Shown here piece after piece: positions 33,503-43,403 of a stretch of DNA of 64,000 nucleotides (positions are counted from its first letter, which is position 1; every line of letters begins with the position of its first letter). The notes beneath the pieces are model-generated. The model worked only from the letters and a program-made list of their open reading frames with translations. It did not search any database and had not been told where the DNA came from. A program made the translations under genes and the position numbers. Source of the DNA: Labia minor (Eukaryota > Arthropoda > Insecta > Dermaptera > Spongiphoridae); contig OY720346.1 of NCBI GenBank assembly GCA_963082975.1, forward strand, positions 51,969,759-52,033,758, in the 5' to 3' direction.

Positions 33503-34071
33503 ATATGTAAGTTATATTTAATGAGATAGATGCAGTTATTTTTTAAAATATTTCTTATTTAATATTTTCTGAAAAAAATTATAAAATATTTATATGAATT
33601 TAATGTAAGTACCCATTATAATTTGTGAGATTTGTTGCTATGACAATGTTTGTATTTTCTTTCTTCAATATTATAATTTCTAATAAAATGTGTTCTACAA
33701 TATGCAAAAAAATCGTTATTCACCAATCACTGTTAGAAATATTCATCATATATCCTTGTCCTTATGAGATCGTAAGCCAGAAATTAATTAATAAAATGAC
33801 GTAAAGTACCTAAAGTTGTGATGGGGGTCCGTCAAAAAAAATTTTTTCAAGTGGGGGTCCGTGGAGTACATAAGTTTAAGAACCTATGATCTAAACTATG
33901 ACCATACGAGGGCCACATTGCAAAAAAAATATGCTGGGCCGCACATAAATATCATTTTACCCTTTTGTTTTTTTAGAACCATATTGAAAAATTTTAAATA
34001 TTTTCATAATTTGCGTTTGGGCCCCATCTCAAAGGGTGTTGAGCCGCAGTTTAGACACCCCTGATTTAAAT

Positions 34072-34330
34072 AGATGAAAAATGATAAATATTTCAATTAC
34101 TATTAATTACTATTACAATTTCTATTTGAATTATTAGTTTCTTAAAATTTTCGTTTCATTCAGTTTTTCTCTTTTTTTCTATAATATTCCAAAACACCAC
34201 TCACTCCTAGTTTTGAATCTGAGTATGCTCCCAAATAATTTATATTACTCTAAATTTAGTATCTATATTTCAATTTATAATTATTTATTTATATTTTTAT
34301 ATTATTTTTATCACATTAAGAGCATATCAC
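34072..34330. other. AT-rich sequence, no feature seen
   Basis: Nothing recognised. Confidence 0.45.
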
Positions 34331-34335
34331 TATCA

Positions 34336-34625
34336 GCCCCCTTCTCTAGCATTTACCTTGCCCCAGGCAATAGAATAAATTGTCGCCCCTAGATTCGTAA
34401 AATTTATTACATTCATAACCAAAATGCTCCGACAAATGCGCGGTTTGCCTATCACTAGAGCTGGCCCTGCTATTATCTAAAGCCGCTAATTCATTTTGTC
34501 CTTTATTTTTGTTGTTAATCTTAGATATTCCTTCTAGGACAGAGGTTCCCAAACTTGTTTGTGTCAAAGCCCCCTTTGCCATGTTTTTCGATTTTAGTTA
34601 GACCTCCTACTTACCTGATATTGAT
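34336..34625. mobile_element. Two hAT-MITE-like fragments
   Basis: First, a CAGCCCCCTTCTCTAGC...CTAGAGCTGGCCCTG segment (34,336-34,470) with poorly matched ends. Second, CAGAGGTTCCCAAACTTGTT (from 34,541), which is cut off where family B begins. Frames here are not genes. Confidence 0.4.
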
Positions 34626-34772
34626 TTTTACTATCTCCCCAGAGATTCAAGATTTGGTACACGGGCATTATTCAAAATTCTATCAACTTTTGAAAAATGT
34701 AGCTCTTTCGGAAGAGAGTCATTACCTGCCATGTTTTCAATTTTTTTTCCTCCAAACTGTTCGTAAAAATAA

Positions 34773-36144
34773 GGATGTGGCTATTTATACATACAGTATG
34801 TATACGCAATTGGATATTTATGCATATGTATAAGAAATTAGCTATTTGTAGTTACGTTTAACGTACTAACTAACCAAAAAGTTTATAATAATATTATATT
34901 ACATTTTATTTTAATTTGAAATCTATTAAGTCAATGTTTACTATTTTTTCATTAATTATATCAACTATTCTCTATTATACTAATAAATATTATTTATTCA
35001 GAAGAGTTCTCAAAGCGATTTTGATTAATAAACTCATATTTGTATAATCACTTGAATAAGGAAGCAATGAGAAATGAATGAATTGAAATGTTGAATAGTG
35101 ATACATTTTATATTAATTTTAAATCAATCAATGTTTACTATTATTTTTATTAATTATATCAACTATTCTATTATACTAATAAAAATTATTCATATATAAG
35201 AGTTATTAAAGAGACTTTTAATAATAAACCTATAATTGTATATTCACTTGAATAATGAAGCAAAGAGAAATAAATGAATTGAAATATTGAATAGTGATAC
35301 ATTTTATTTTTATTTTAATTTAATTTAATTAGATCAATGTTTACTATTATTTTTACCGACCGACGATAGTAAGGGAGGTATTGTTTTCACACCAAACTTC
35401 ACATGTGGAGATTTTTACATATCTCCACGAATCATGCATTTTCTTAACAGAAAAAAGTATTTTTAACATGATGTCCGTCCGTATAGATGTGTACAGCCTG
35501 AACGGCTCAACGGATTTTGATGAAATTTGGTATATTTACTTAATGCACAGTGGGATGAATTGATCAACTTTTGGTGCAAATTCGGAAAGCGGAAGTGGTA
35601 GTATTAGTGATCGACGATAGGAAGGGAAGGGTTATTTTCGCACCAAATTTCACATAAGGAGATTTTTTACATATCACCACGAATCATGCACTTTGTATTG
35701 GTTTTATTCTCGAGAAAAATCATTTTTATTAGTTTTTTCTTAATTTAAAATTATATGTCGTCATCCAGTCATTCATGACGTCACAGCCTGGTCTTGCATA
35801 TATATTATAAATAAAATAAAATTAAAAATATTTATGTTATATCCATATCCGTTTTTTTTTTGCATTAATAGATATATTAAAATTATTTGAAATTGTTTCT
35901 GTAGCTGGAAATTAATTTATTTCAAACCGTCGGTCGGTTCGAACCTGGCCACAGGTCAACTTATTATTAATTATATCAATATTATTTATATTCTTATTAA
36001 ACAAATTGTCATTGGTATCTATTTGAATTGTAAAAATAAACTGTAGTTTAAAATATGTATGCATAGATAGCTAATTTCTTATACATACTGTATGTATAAA
36101 TATCCAATTGCGTATACATACTGTATGTATAAATAGCCACATCC
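34773..36144. mobile_element. Long-inverted-repeat element with 9-bp duplication (MULE-like)
   Basis: 1,372 bp. The ends GGATGTGGCTATTTATACAT are inverted copies extending about 75 bp. Flanked by exact 9-bp direct repeats TAAAAATAA (34,764-34,772 and 36,145-36,153), which fits Mutator-like or Merlin-like elements. The interior has about 2.5 tandem copies of a ~205-bp unit (TCAATGTTTACTATT...) and a family A element. No coding sequence. Confidence 0.8.
35355..35965 (+). repeat. Repeat family A, full-length copy inside the MULE-like element
   Basis: Starts ACCGACCGACGATAG, has only two GTCC units, and ends CGTCGGTCGGT then AACCTGGCCACAGGT. It interrupts a tandem unit whose intact neighbours at ~34,935 and ~35,130 show the empty site. 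Confidence 0.7.
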
Positions 36145-36440
36145 TAAAAATAAAGATATATGTTTGATAGTTTTTCACATGATTAAAAATTGTATAGAAC
36201 TGCTGTATATAGAATTTCAGCTTGATTGAATCGCTGAAAGTACCGGAATTGATTTTTTAACACTACAAATCACGCGCCAGCACGTGTCGTGTTGTCATCA
36301 ACAAAGAGCCCAGCACGCGCTGGTTTAATAAATATTATTTATTGATTTTAACTTATAATTTAAATAATTAAATTTAATTTAAATATAATATATGTTATTT
36401 AATCCAATTCAAATTTGCGAGATAGTCGAGTGGGGACACA

Positions 36441-37320
36441 TCCAGCTTTTTTAAAAAAATTAACTATAAATAAAATTTTATTATTTGACGTACAATTTCA
36501 TTATCTCTATGCATCTTCAAATAAATAGGGTTGTCTTAGGCCTTAATTTTATCGGCAAGATTTCTAAGATTAGAATTTAATAATTTTAATAAATAAACAC
36601 AAATAATAAAATATTAAATAATAAACAAATACACAATATGTAAAATAAATAATTATTTAAAAAATACAAGGGTTATATATGTACTATAGTCTTAACTCTA
36701 ATTTGCTTTAAGCACTATTCTCAATTTTATAGAAAACAAAATATTATATTAGACGTCTTTTGTATAAAAGAGTATTTGATATAATAATTAATATTTTAAA
36801 ATTATATCATATTTTTGATCTTTATAACAAATTTCATTTTTGTATTTAAATTTTATATATATTTCATTAAATAATTATTTAATATTTTAATAGTTAATAC
36901 TAGGATGTTGTTAATATAACTATATCAAGATAGCACAACTTTTTATACTGACATCCATAGCCTGGAGTTATAATTATGTTGTTGATGTTTTGACGGTGTG
37001 GATCTATTCTTTGACGGTGTGGATCTACTCATCATTGTCATAAGTTATTCTTCATCTAATTTAATAAATAAATGAGCTTGAAATATTAATTAGTCAAAAA
37101 CATTATCTTAAAAAAAACCGAAAAGATAATATTTGTGGGTATATATTTTAAAATGATATATATTTGATATTTAGAAAAAGAAAAAAGAAAATAAAAAAAT
37201 TGATTATCAATTAAAATTAATAATTGTAATATAATTATATAGTAATTGTAAATTAAAAATATTTTAAAAAATTATTTATTAAGTTTTACAATTTAATTTA
37301 ATTGTATGTGTTGTCCTGTA
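36441..37320. other. AT-rich intron, short direct repeat only
   Basis: Contains a 19-bp direct repeat TTTGACGGTGTGGATCTA at 36,992 and 37,011. Otherwise A/T-rich with nothing recognised. Confidence 0.5.
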
Positions 37321-37567
37321 TTTTGAAATACATATCTCCACAAATCATGCTTTTTGTTAACAGAAAAAAGTATTCTTATCATGATGTCTGTCCGTCTGTC
37401 CGACCGTCTCTGTGTCCTTATAGACGTGCACAGCTTGAACAGCTCAACCAATTTTGATAAAATTTGGTATATTTACTTAATGCATCAGTAGAATGAATTC
37501 ATCAAATTTTGATGTATATCCGGAAACAGGAAGTGGTAGTTTACAAAGTATTAATTTTATATTCATT

Positions 37568-38304
37568 GTCGTTTGGAAAATGAGTTTCAAACAAAGAGCT
37601 GCAATTGATTTTTGTGTTAAACTTGGTAAAACTTTTACTGAAACAGCACCAAATGCTACAAAATGCATATGGTGATGATTGTCTATCCCGTACGGAAGTT
37701 TACGAGTGGTTCGGGCGATTCAAATCGGGTAGAGAGACGCTGGATGATGAAGAAAGATCAGGCCGTCCCAGAACCGGATTTTTACGATTCAAAAGGAATT
37801 ATACACAAAGAATTTGTTCCACCCGGCCATACAGTCACTGGAAAGATTTACTTGGGTGTCATGAAGCGTTTGCTGGCAAGAATTCGTCGTATTCGGCCAG
37901 AATATCGAGAAATCGGCAGTTAGACTCTTTTGCACGATAATGTACCATCACATCGTTCACGACTTGTAATCGAATTTTTGGTCAAAAATCACGTTATTCC
38001 TCTGCATCATTCGCCCTATTCACCAGATCTGGCTCCGTGCGACTTCTATCTGTTCCCTAAATTGCATTTGGCGATCAAAGGAAAGTGGCACGCATCAATT
38101 GAACCCATTGAGAAAGCGACGACCGACGTCCTAAAGACCATTCCAATAAAGGACATGGAGAAGTCGTTTGACAACTTGTTGGAGCGTGCAAATTTGTGTA
38201 TCGATGCAGAAGGGGAATACATTGATTAATAAAAATTATTTGTTTCAAAATGTACATTGGTTTTTTGTTTTTTTAAAAAGTTCGGTTTCTTTTGGAATGG
38301 AGGG
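37568..38304 (+). mobile_element. Degenerate mariner inside repeat A
   Basis: Right end has a mariner-type terminus (TTTCTTTTGGAATGGAGGG followed by TA); the left terminus is missing. It carries a transposase pseudogene. Confidence 0.7.
37580..38229 (+). pseudogene. Mariner transposase pseudogene
   Basis: Starts MSFKQRAAIDFCVKLGKTF (first HTH). A frame change leads to NAYGDDCLSRTEVYEWFGRF and RSGRPRT, then a deletion of roughly 110 codons removes the second HTH and first catalytic Asp. It continues FYDSKGIIHKEFVPPG in a third frame, then LLHDNVPSHRS (second Asp) and SPYSPDLAPCDFYLF (third Asp) up to EGEYID. At least two frame changes, one stop and one deletion: inactive. Confidence 0.85.
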
Positions 38305-38360
38305 TAAATTTTTTTGAAAATTAATTTATTTGAAATCGTCGGTCGGTTCTATGCTCATTT

Positions 38361-38948
38361 TTAAAGGAAATATTAATTTAATTGTCTATGTTAATGTGTG
38401 TGTGTTAATGGGTTTAAATAAAATAATTAATATAGATAACTCTCTACTTAATAATCAATAAAGGTAGGTCATCGACTCAAATGTGGAGTCAACAACAAGT
38501 TTTAGTTTCGTAAAATAAAATTAAAAAGGTATATAAGTATAAAATTTCCTAGCGTATAAAATTTTATAAAATTAATCATTTACATAACCATTTGAAACAT
38601 AAGTAAGTATGTTAATGAAAAAATGACTTGTTTATTAATTTCATTAATGATAAATATTCTCTTTTTAAAAGAAAAAATGAAATTTTGCTGAATAAGGTAT
38701 TGAGAGGAAAAATGGAAGGAGGGCATTAATCCTTCAAGTAAACCTCTCCTCTTGTCAAATATATAAATAAATATATTTATTTATAATTAAATAATAAACA
38801 ATAAAAAAATAATTATCAAAATTTCATCAAACTATACAAACCATATATAAATAAATTTTGGGTTAATATTAGAGATGAAATTAAAAAATACACAGAATAA
38901 ATTAAATATTTCTTGATTTTAAATAATGATAATTACAATATATTAGAC
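38361..38948. other. Intron, no feature seen
   Basis: A/T-rich; nothing recognised next to the CMIP exon. Confidence 0.5.
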
Positions 38949-39077
38949 CTGTATAAGGAGAGAGCCGTCAGCGATAACCAAGCGAAGACAGAAACGATGT
39001 CCTCGATCCCACCTGGAGACGATGTAGGCATCTTCGATCGCTGAATAGGGGACGGAGGCAGTCATCGCGCCCACAGG
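38949..39077 (-). CDS. CMIP: CMIP orthologue, PH-domain exon (most 5' exon found)
   Basis: Forty-three in-frame codons (phase 0 at both ends) preceded by an AG acceptor (TTCAG) and followed by a GT donor (GTCTAA, weak). The peptide includes PYSAIEDAYIVSRWD and HRFCLRLVIADGSLLIQ, the last strands of a PH domain. From memory it aligns with human c-Maf-inducing protein around its SYSAIED and LLQAANSY segments. CMIP is a cytoplasmic signalling adaptor with an N-terminal PH domain and C-terminal leucine-rich repeats; its role in insects is poorly known. Base composition is clearly richer in G+C than the surrounding intron. The next exon continues without loss of a residue, although 20.5 kb of transposon-filled intron separates them. 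The exon for the first half of the PH domain was not found upstream. Confidence 0.88.
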
Positions 39078-39483
39078 CTGAATTTAGAAAGAAAAATTAT
39101 CAAATTATAATGAATAAATTTTAAAATGTTCTTATTATTTATATATTTTTTAAAAATAGAAAAATAAAACATATAAAATATCTTTATAATTATTTATTTA
39201 CTTATAATAATTCACAAAAGAAAAAAGAATATTTTAGAAAGATGAAGCTATTATAAATTAGTACCTGTTATAAGATAGCAATAACAAGATGGCGTTTGTA
39301 AACAAAATTATATACTATATATATATAATTATATTTTGTTTTATTTGGTTTAAAAAAAATGTGTCCTTTATTAAACCTTTAAATTATTGTTTACTCTCCT
39401 TCGGGGAGTATAAAATATATGTATAGATGACAATTTGGTATTATAATTATAAACCTAAATTAAAAATTAAGTTTTGAGAAATA

Positions 39484-40023
39484 CGAGGTTTGTTAAAAAG
39501 AAATGGTTATAATTTTGAATTATTTCGAAAAGTATTTATTTATTCATCAATATCCACTTTGTCCCCTTCAAACTAATTCTTCCCTTCAGATATAATGCAC
39601 TTATGCCAGCGCTTTTTCCAATCGTCGAAGCACTTCTGAAATGCGCTTTTTGGTATGGCCATCAGCTCGTTCTTTGATTTCGTCTTATCTTATCCATTGA
39701 GGCAAAACGCTTTCCTTTCATTGGTCTCTTCAGTTTTGGGAATAGGAAAAAGTCACAGGGAGCCAAATTTGGTGAATACGGCGATTGAGCCATGATTACG
39801 GTGTTTTTTTTTTTGGTCAAAAAATCACGAACAAGCAATGATGTGCGAGTTGGTGCATTATCATGATGCAGAATCCATGATTTGTTTTTCTATAATTCCG
39901 ATCGTTTGAGCCGTATTGCTTCACGCAAACGTTGGATAACTTCCTTGTAGTACTCCTTATCAACAGTTTGACCAAAAAATCACGAACATGCAATGATGGG
40001 TGAGCTGGTGCATTATCCATGAT
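39484..40023 (-). mobile_element. Truncated and rearranged mariner, same family as 19,286
   Basis: Minus orientation; its 3' end CGAGGTTTGTTAAAAAG follows TA at 39,482. Keeps the C terminus, the SPYSPDLAP-like block and the second-Asp block HHDNAP. At its inner end the second-Asp block occurs again (MDNAPAHPSLHVRDFLVK) joined to the normally preceding EYYKEV segment. The 5' terminus is missing. Confidence 0.75.
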
Positions 40024-40325
40024 TGAAATACATGAATACTTGAAACATTTCTATGGGTATTTTTTCAACATTACATACAACATTCTATTTAGGGGCTGAA
40101 TTTAGAAAAATTTATATGTTTGCAGGTATACTTTTTTTCTAAATAATACAATTAAAAACTTAATTAAATTTTTTCTAATTTTTCATTTATTTCCTATAAT
40201 AAAAGTATTTTTTTTAAAAAATAATTTGAAAAGAAAACCCCTTTTATTTATATTAATTATTTAGAAATACATAATTGTTTTTTTTTTCAAATTAATAGAT
40301 GTGAGCCAAGATAGATTCATTAATT
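40024..40325. other. AT-rich sequence, no feature seen
   Basis: Nothing recognised. Confidence 0.5.
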
Positions 40326-40965
40326 ACCGACCGACGATAGTAAGGGAGGTATTGTTTTCACACCAAATTTCACATGTGGAGATTTTTACATATCTCCACG
40401 AATCATGCATTTTCTAAACAGAAAAAAGTATTTTTAGCATGATGTCTGTCCGTCTGTCCGTCCGTCCGTCTGTCCGTCCGTATAGATGTGTACAGCCTGA
40501 ACGGCTCAACCGATTTTGATGAAATTTGGTATATTTACTTAATGCATCAGTGGGATGAATTGATCAACTTTTGGTGCAATTCCGGAAACCGGAAGTGGTA
40601 GTATTAGCGATCGACGATAGGAAGGAAAGGGTTATTTTCACACCAAAGGAGATTTTTTTATATATCACCACGAATCATGCTTTTTGTATTGGTTTTATCC
40701 TCGAAAAAAATCATATTTATTAGTTTTTTCTTGATTTAAAATTATATGACGTCATCCAGCCATGCATGACGTCACAGCCTGGTCTTGCATATATATTATA
40801 AATAAAATAAAATTAAAAATGTTTATATTTATTATTTATGTATCCATATCTGTTTTTTATTACATTAATAGATATATGAAAATTATTTGAAATTGTTTCT
40901 GTAGCTGGAAATTAATTTATTTCAAACCGTCGGTCGGTTCGGACCTGGCCACAGGTCAACTTATT
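40326..40965 (+). repeat. Repeat family A, full-length copy
   Basis: Nearly identical to 1,129-1,784 except for GTCY copy number and a few substitutions. Perfect CGTCGGTCGGT and hairpin GACCTGGCCACAGGTC at the 3' end. Confidence 0.7.
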
Positions 40966-41885
40966 TTTATTTTATTATAATTTTTTTAAGATTGATAAAA
41001 TTAATATTATAAATTTGATATACTAGAATGATGATTTTAAGTGACAAGGAAAGCAACAAATTTTTTTTTTATTTTTATCAAATATTTTAATTTAATTTTT
41101 AAAAAAATAAACATATTTCTTTATAAAATCAAAAATTTGGAATTATATTGTTGGTATATTGTTTAATTAATGGATTTATTGTATAATTAATTTATGTATA
41201 TTTAATGTTTGTAAAAATAGATATATATATATATCATTTTTTAAACAAATTTAGAGATTAACTAAAGTACACTATAATGAAAATGAAAATAATAATATTA
41301 AGACATTAGTCATTTGGAATTCGTATTTATAATGTTCGTCATTTCCTTTTATATATATTATTAATTAATAAAATTATATAATTTTTTTTTCTTTTTGATC
41401 TAGCCTTAAATATATATATATAAATGATAATTATAAATGTAATATGGTGAAGATAAAATGTGAACGTCATTATATGACGTCCATTGCTTAAAAGTCTTAA
41501 CCGTTTTGAAAGTCTCTTGAAAAAAATATCGAAAAGTTATTATTTGGGTTAATTAACACTTGATATGGTTTATTAATAGTTTCCTGTTGATGGATTGGAG
41601 AAAATCGACCTAACGCGTTTCACTTGGTGAAGACGTGATGCACCATTCAAATAGATTTGATGAATCAGGAGGTTGGAAATTAAATTATCAAAGATGACGG
41701 GGATTACGAATTGCTAATCCGCTAATCGATGACGATCAAATAAACCCGTTGAGACGCCCTTATTCACACGAACACTAATCATTTTGGCAAATTGATTTAT
41801 TCAAAGTAATATTGTATGTATATTCTTTGAATTATATAGATGACAGACCTTGTTAATGGATAGTTACAATAAGTCAAAGAATATA
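40966..41885. other. Intron or 5' region with a less AT-rich island
   Basis: 41,450-41,790 is single-copy in this window and less AT-rich (words such as GACGTCCATTGC, CGATGACGATC, GTTGAGACGCCC). No open frame or splice-flanked exon could be supported. The rest is AT-rich. Confidence 0.45.
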
Positions 41886-41890
41886 ATAAG

Positions 41891-42146
41891 TAGTACCGGG
41901 ACCCCGAGCCTCGGCTCGGTACTTAAGTTAAAAAAAATGATTCATTATTATTGGGTTTGGCTGGTAATATTAATACCTGGGACACCGAGCTGTCGCTCGA
42001 CCCTTTAAAAAATATTAATCTACAATTAATTATTTATTACAATTATTAAATGTTGCATCATTGCATCAATCTGATTAAAATGAATTGAACTGGGGTCCTC
42101 AATAATACAAACAAACAATTTTAGCTAGCATAATAAGATTAATCCA
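41891..42146 (-). repeat. Repeat family C, short inverted copy
   Basis: Left end ACCGGGACCCCGAGCCTCGG, right end GCTAGCATAATAAGATT. Only the terminal parts are present, about 255 bp compared with 650 bp at 18,529, so the middle has been lost. Confidence 0.6.
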
Positions 42147-42660
42147 AGTAATATCGTCTATTTCTATTCGACACTATTTTCAGTTATGAAATGAACAGTC
42201 AGTAGAGAGTAAAAAAATTGTAATTGAAGACCGTTGTTTTTAAAAATAATTAAATTATTTTATAGATTATAAAATAAAAATTATTGTATTAACATTAAAA
42301 ATATTGAAATAAAAAAATAATAGTTTGATTTAATAAACTAAAATATTATAAACATTTTTAATGTGAATTTCTCAGGAGGTAGGGAGCCCAATTCATTTAA
42401 CCATCCATGTTGTATAAGGAATCTTAATTTCTTAACACTCCGTTTTTTCAAATTTAAAATAGAGGGAGAGAAAGAGTTTCAATTATATTCGAATAGTCTA
42501 TATATTCTATATATGAGTATTTTTTTTTTCTGAATTTAATACCAAGTTGATTTTCAAAATTTTCTATTCTTTATGCATATGATTGATTACATGTGTTAAA
42601 ATTTAAACAAATTCAAATATTCTAATTTATAAATTTATATAAAATTTAATATTATTTTTT
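42147..42660. other. AT-rich sequence, no feature seen
   Basis: Nothing recognised. Confidence 0.5.
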
Positions 42661-42775
42661 CGAGACTAATGGCAAATACCGGTGGCCCTAGTCAGAGCAA
42701 GAGAAGACTCCTTTTGGTAGCGGCCCAGTCGATGATGTTATATGGATCGGAGATTTGGGCTTTACAACTATATTT
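42661..42775 (+). pseudogene. R1/Jockey-type LINE fragment
   Basis: Plus-strand translation LMANTGGPSQSKRRLLLVAA then SMMLYGSEIWA. This is the segment after the reverse transcriptase fingers of R1/Jockey-like LINEs (typically GGPxxxxRRLL...VxLYGAExWA). Only ~35 residues remain, and the flanks do not continue it. Confidence 0.6.
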
Positions 42776-42844
42776 TAAGTGAAAAAATGATTTCTTGGTT
42801 ATATAAAAATTAAAATATGATTCTTTATATCTTTATTATACAGA

Positions 42845-43015
42845 AAAGTAGGCGTGTTAATATAAAATATATACCTGGGACACCGAACTATCACTCGACC
42901 CTTTAACCAATTTATACAATTTATTTTTATATACTTTAAAAATTTTACAATTTTTTAATTATTTATTATAATTGTTAAATGGGATTTCTAAAAATGACCC
43001 ATTAAAAATTTGTTT
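42845..43015 (-). repeat. Repeat family C fragment
   Basis: CCTGGGACACCGAACTATCACTCGACCC, in two halves under 20 bases each, corresponds to the inverted GGGTCGAGC...CCCAGG motif; followed by the AATTATTTATTATAATTG block. Confidence 0.45.
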
Positions 43016-43403
43016 CCTAAAATGTTTCAAATTAATTAAAATAAATTGTATAAATGTTCATTTATAAAATCTATATATCTGTGAGTTTGTTTTTCGATTT
43101 TTTAAATTTTGATTTTGGATTCGATTAGAGCTTAAAATGTGTAAATGTAAAGTGGTCTTGGTTTTTTTAAAATTCGTTTGGGAACATGGTCAAATCGGCA
43201 GTCAAAGTTGAAAATTCCCCATATATTATAACTACTGTAATTAGTATTATTATAATGTAAAATTATAAAGAAAAAATGTTTAGACATTATTATAGACATT
43301 TTCATTCTGTAAATTAAATAATTTTATTTCATTTAAATAAATATCTATTTTTAAATATTTTTTTCTCTCTACATTATTTATCTAATTCTCACAATATATT
43401 AAG

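Larger units (their letters stand above)
30551..33888 (+). mobile_element. Complete hAT transposon with intact transposase
   Basis: 3,338 bp with ends CAGTGGTTCTTAAACT and its inverted counterpart at 33,870-33,888. Exact 8-bp target duplication ATCTAAAC at 30,543-30,550 and 33,889-33,896. Subterminal GGGGGTCCGCGG and GGGGGTCCGT repeats near both ends are likely transposase-binding motifs. Structure and coding are both complete, so it may be mobile. Confidence 0.93.
30536..34063. mobile_element. Small hAT MITE split by a full hAT element
   Basis: MITE ends CAGGGGTATCTAAAC (30,536-30,550) and GTTTAGACACCCCTG (to 34,063) flanked by the 8-bp repeat ATTTAAAT (30,528-30,535 and 34,064-34,071). Without the insert it is about 182 bp. 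The larger hAT element lies 15 bp inside its left end. Confidence 0.85.
34626..36440 (+). repeat. Repeat family B copy split by a 1.37-kb element
   Basis: Left part 34,626-34,772 (TTTTTACTATCTCCCCAGAG...), right part 36,145-36,440, ending GCGAGATAGTCGAGTGGGGA and CACATCCAGC. The interruption is the inverted-repeat element at 34,773-36,144; joining the parts at TAAAAATAA restores normal family B sequence. Confidence 0.7.
37325..38360 (+). repeat. Repeat family A copy carrying a mariner
   Basis: The head is truncated (starts near the TCTCCAC block). GTCY tract at 37,385-37,415 and CCGGAAACAGGAAGTGG are present. After ATTCATTGTCG the mariner begins, and the family tail AATTAATTTATTTGAAAT then CGTCGGTCGGTT follows it. 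Confidence 0.6.

Noticed and set aside
37493..37675. Separate genes in the 60-111 codon frames around 37.5-37.9 kb
   Set aside because: They are pieces of one frameshifted mariner transposase or its shadow.
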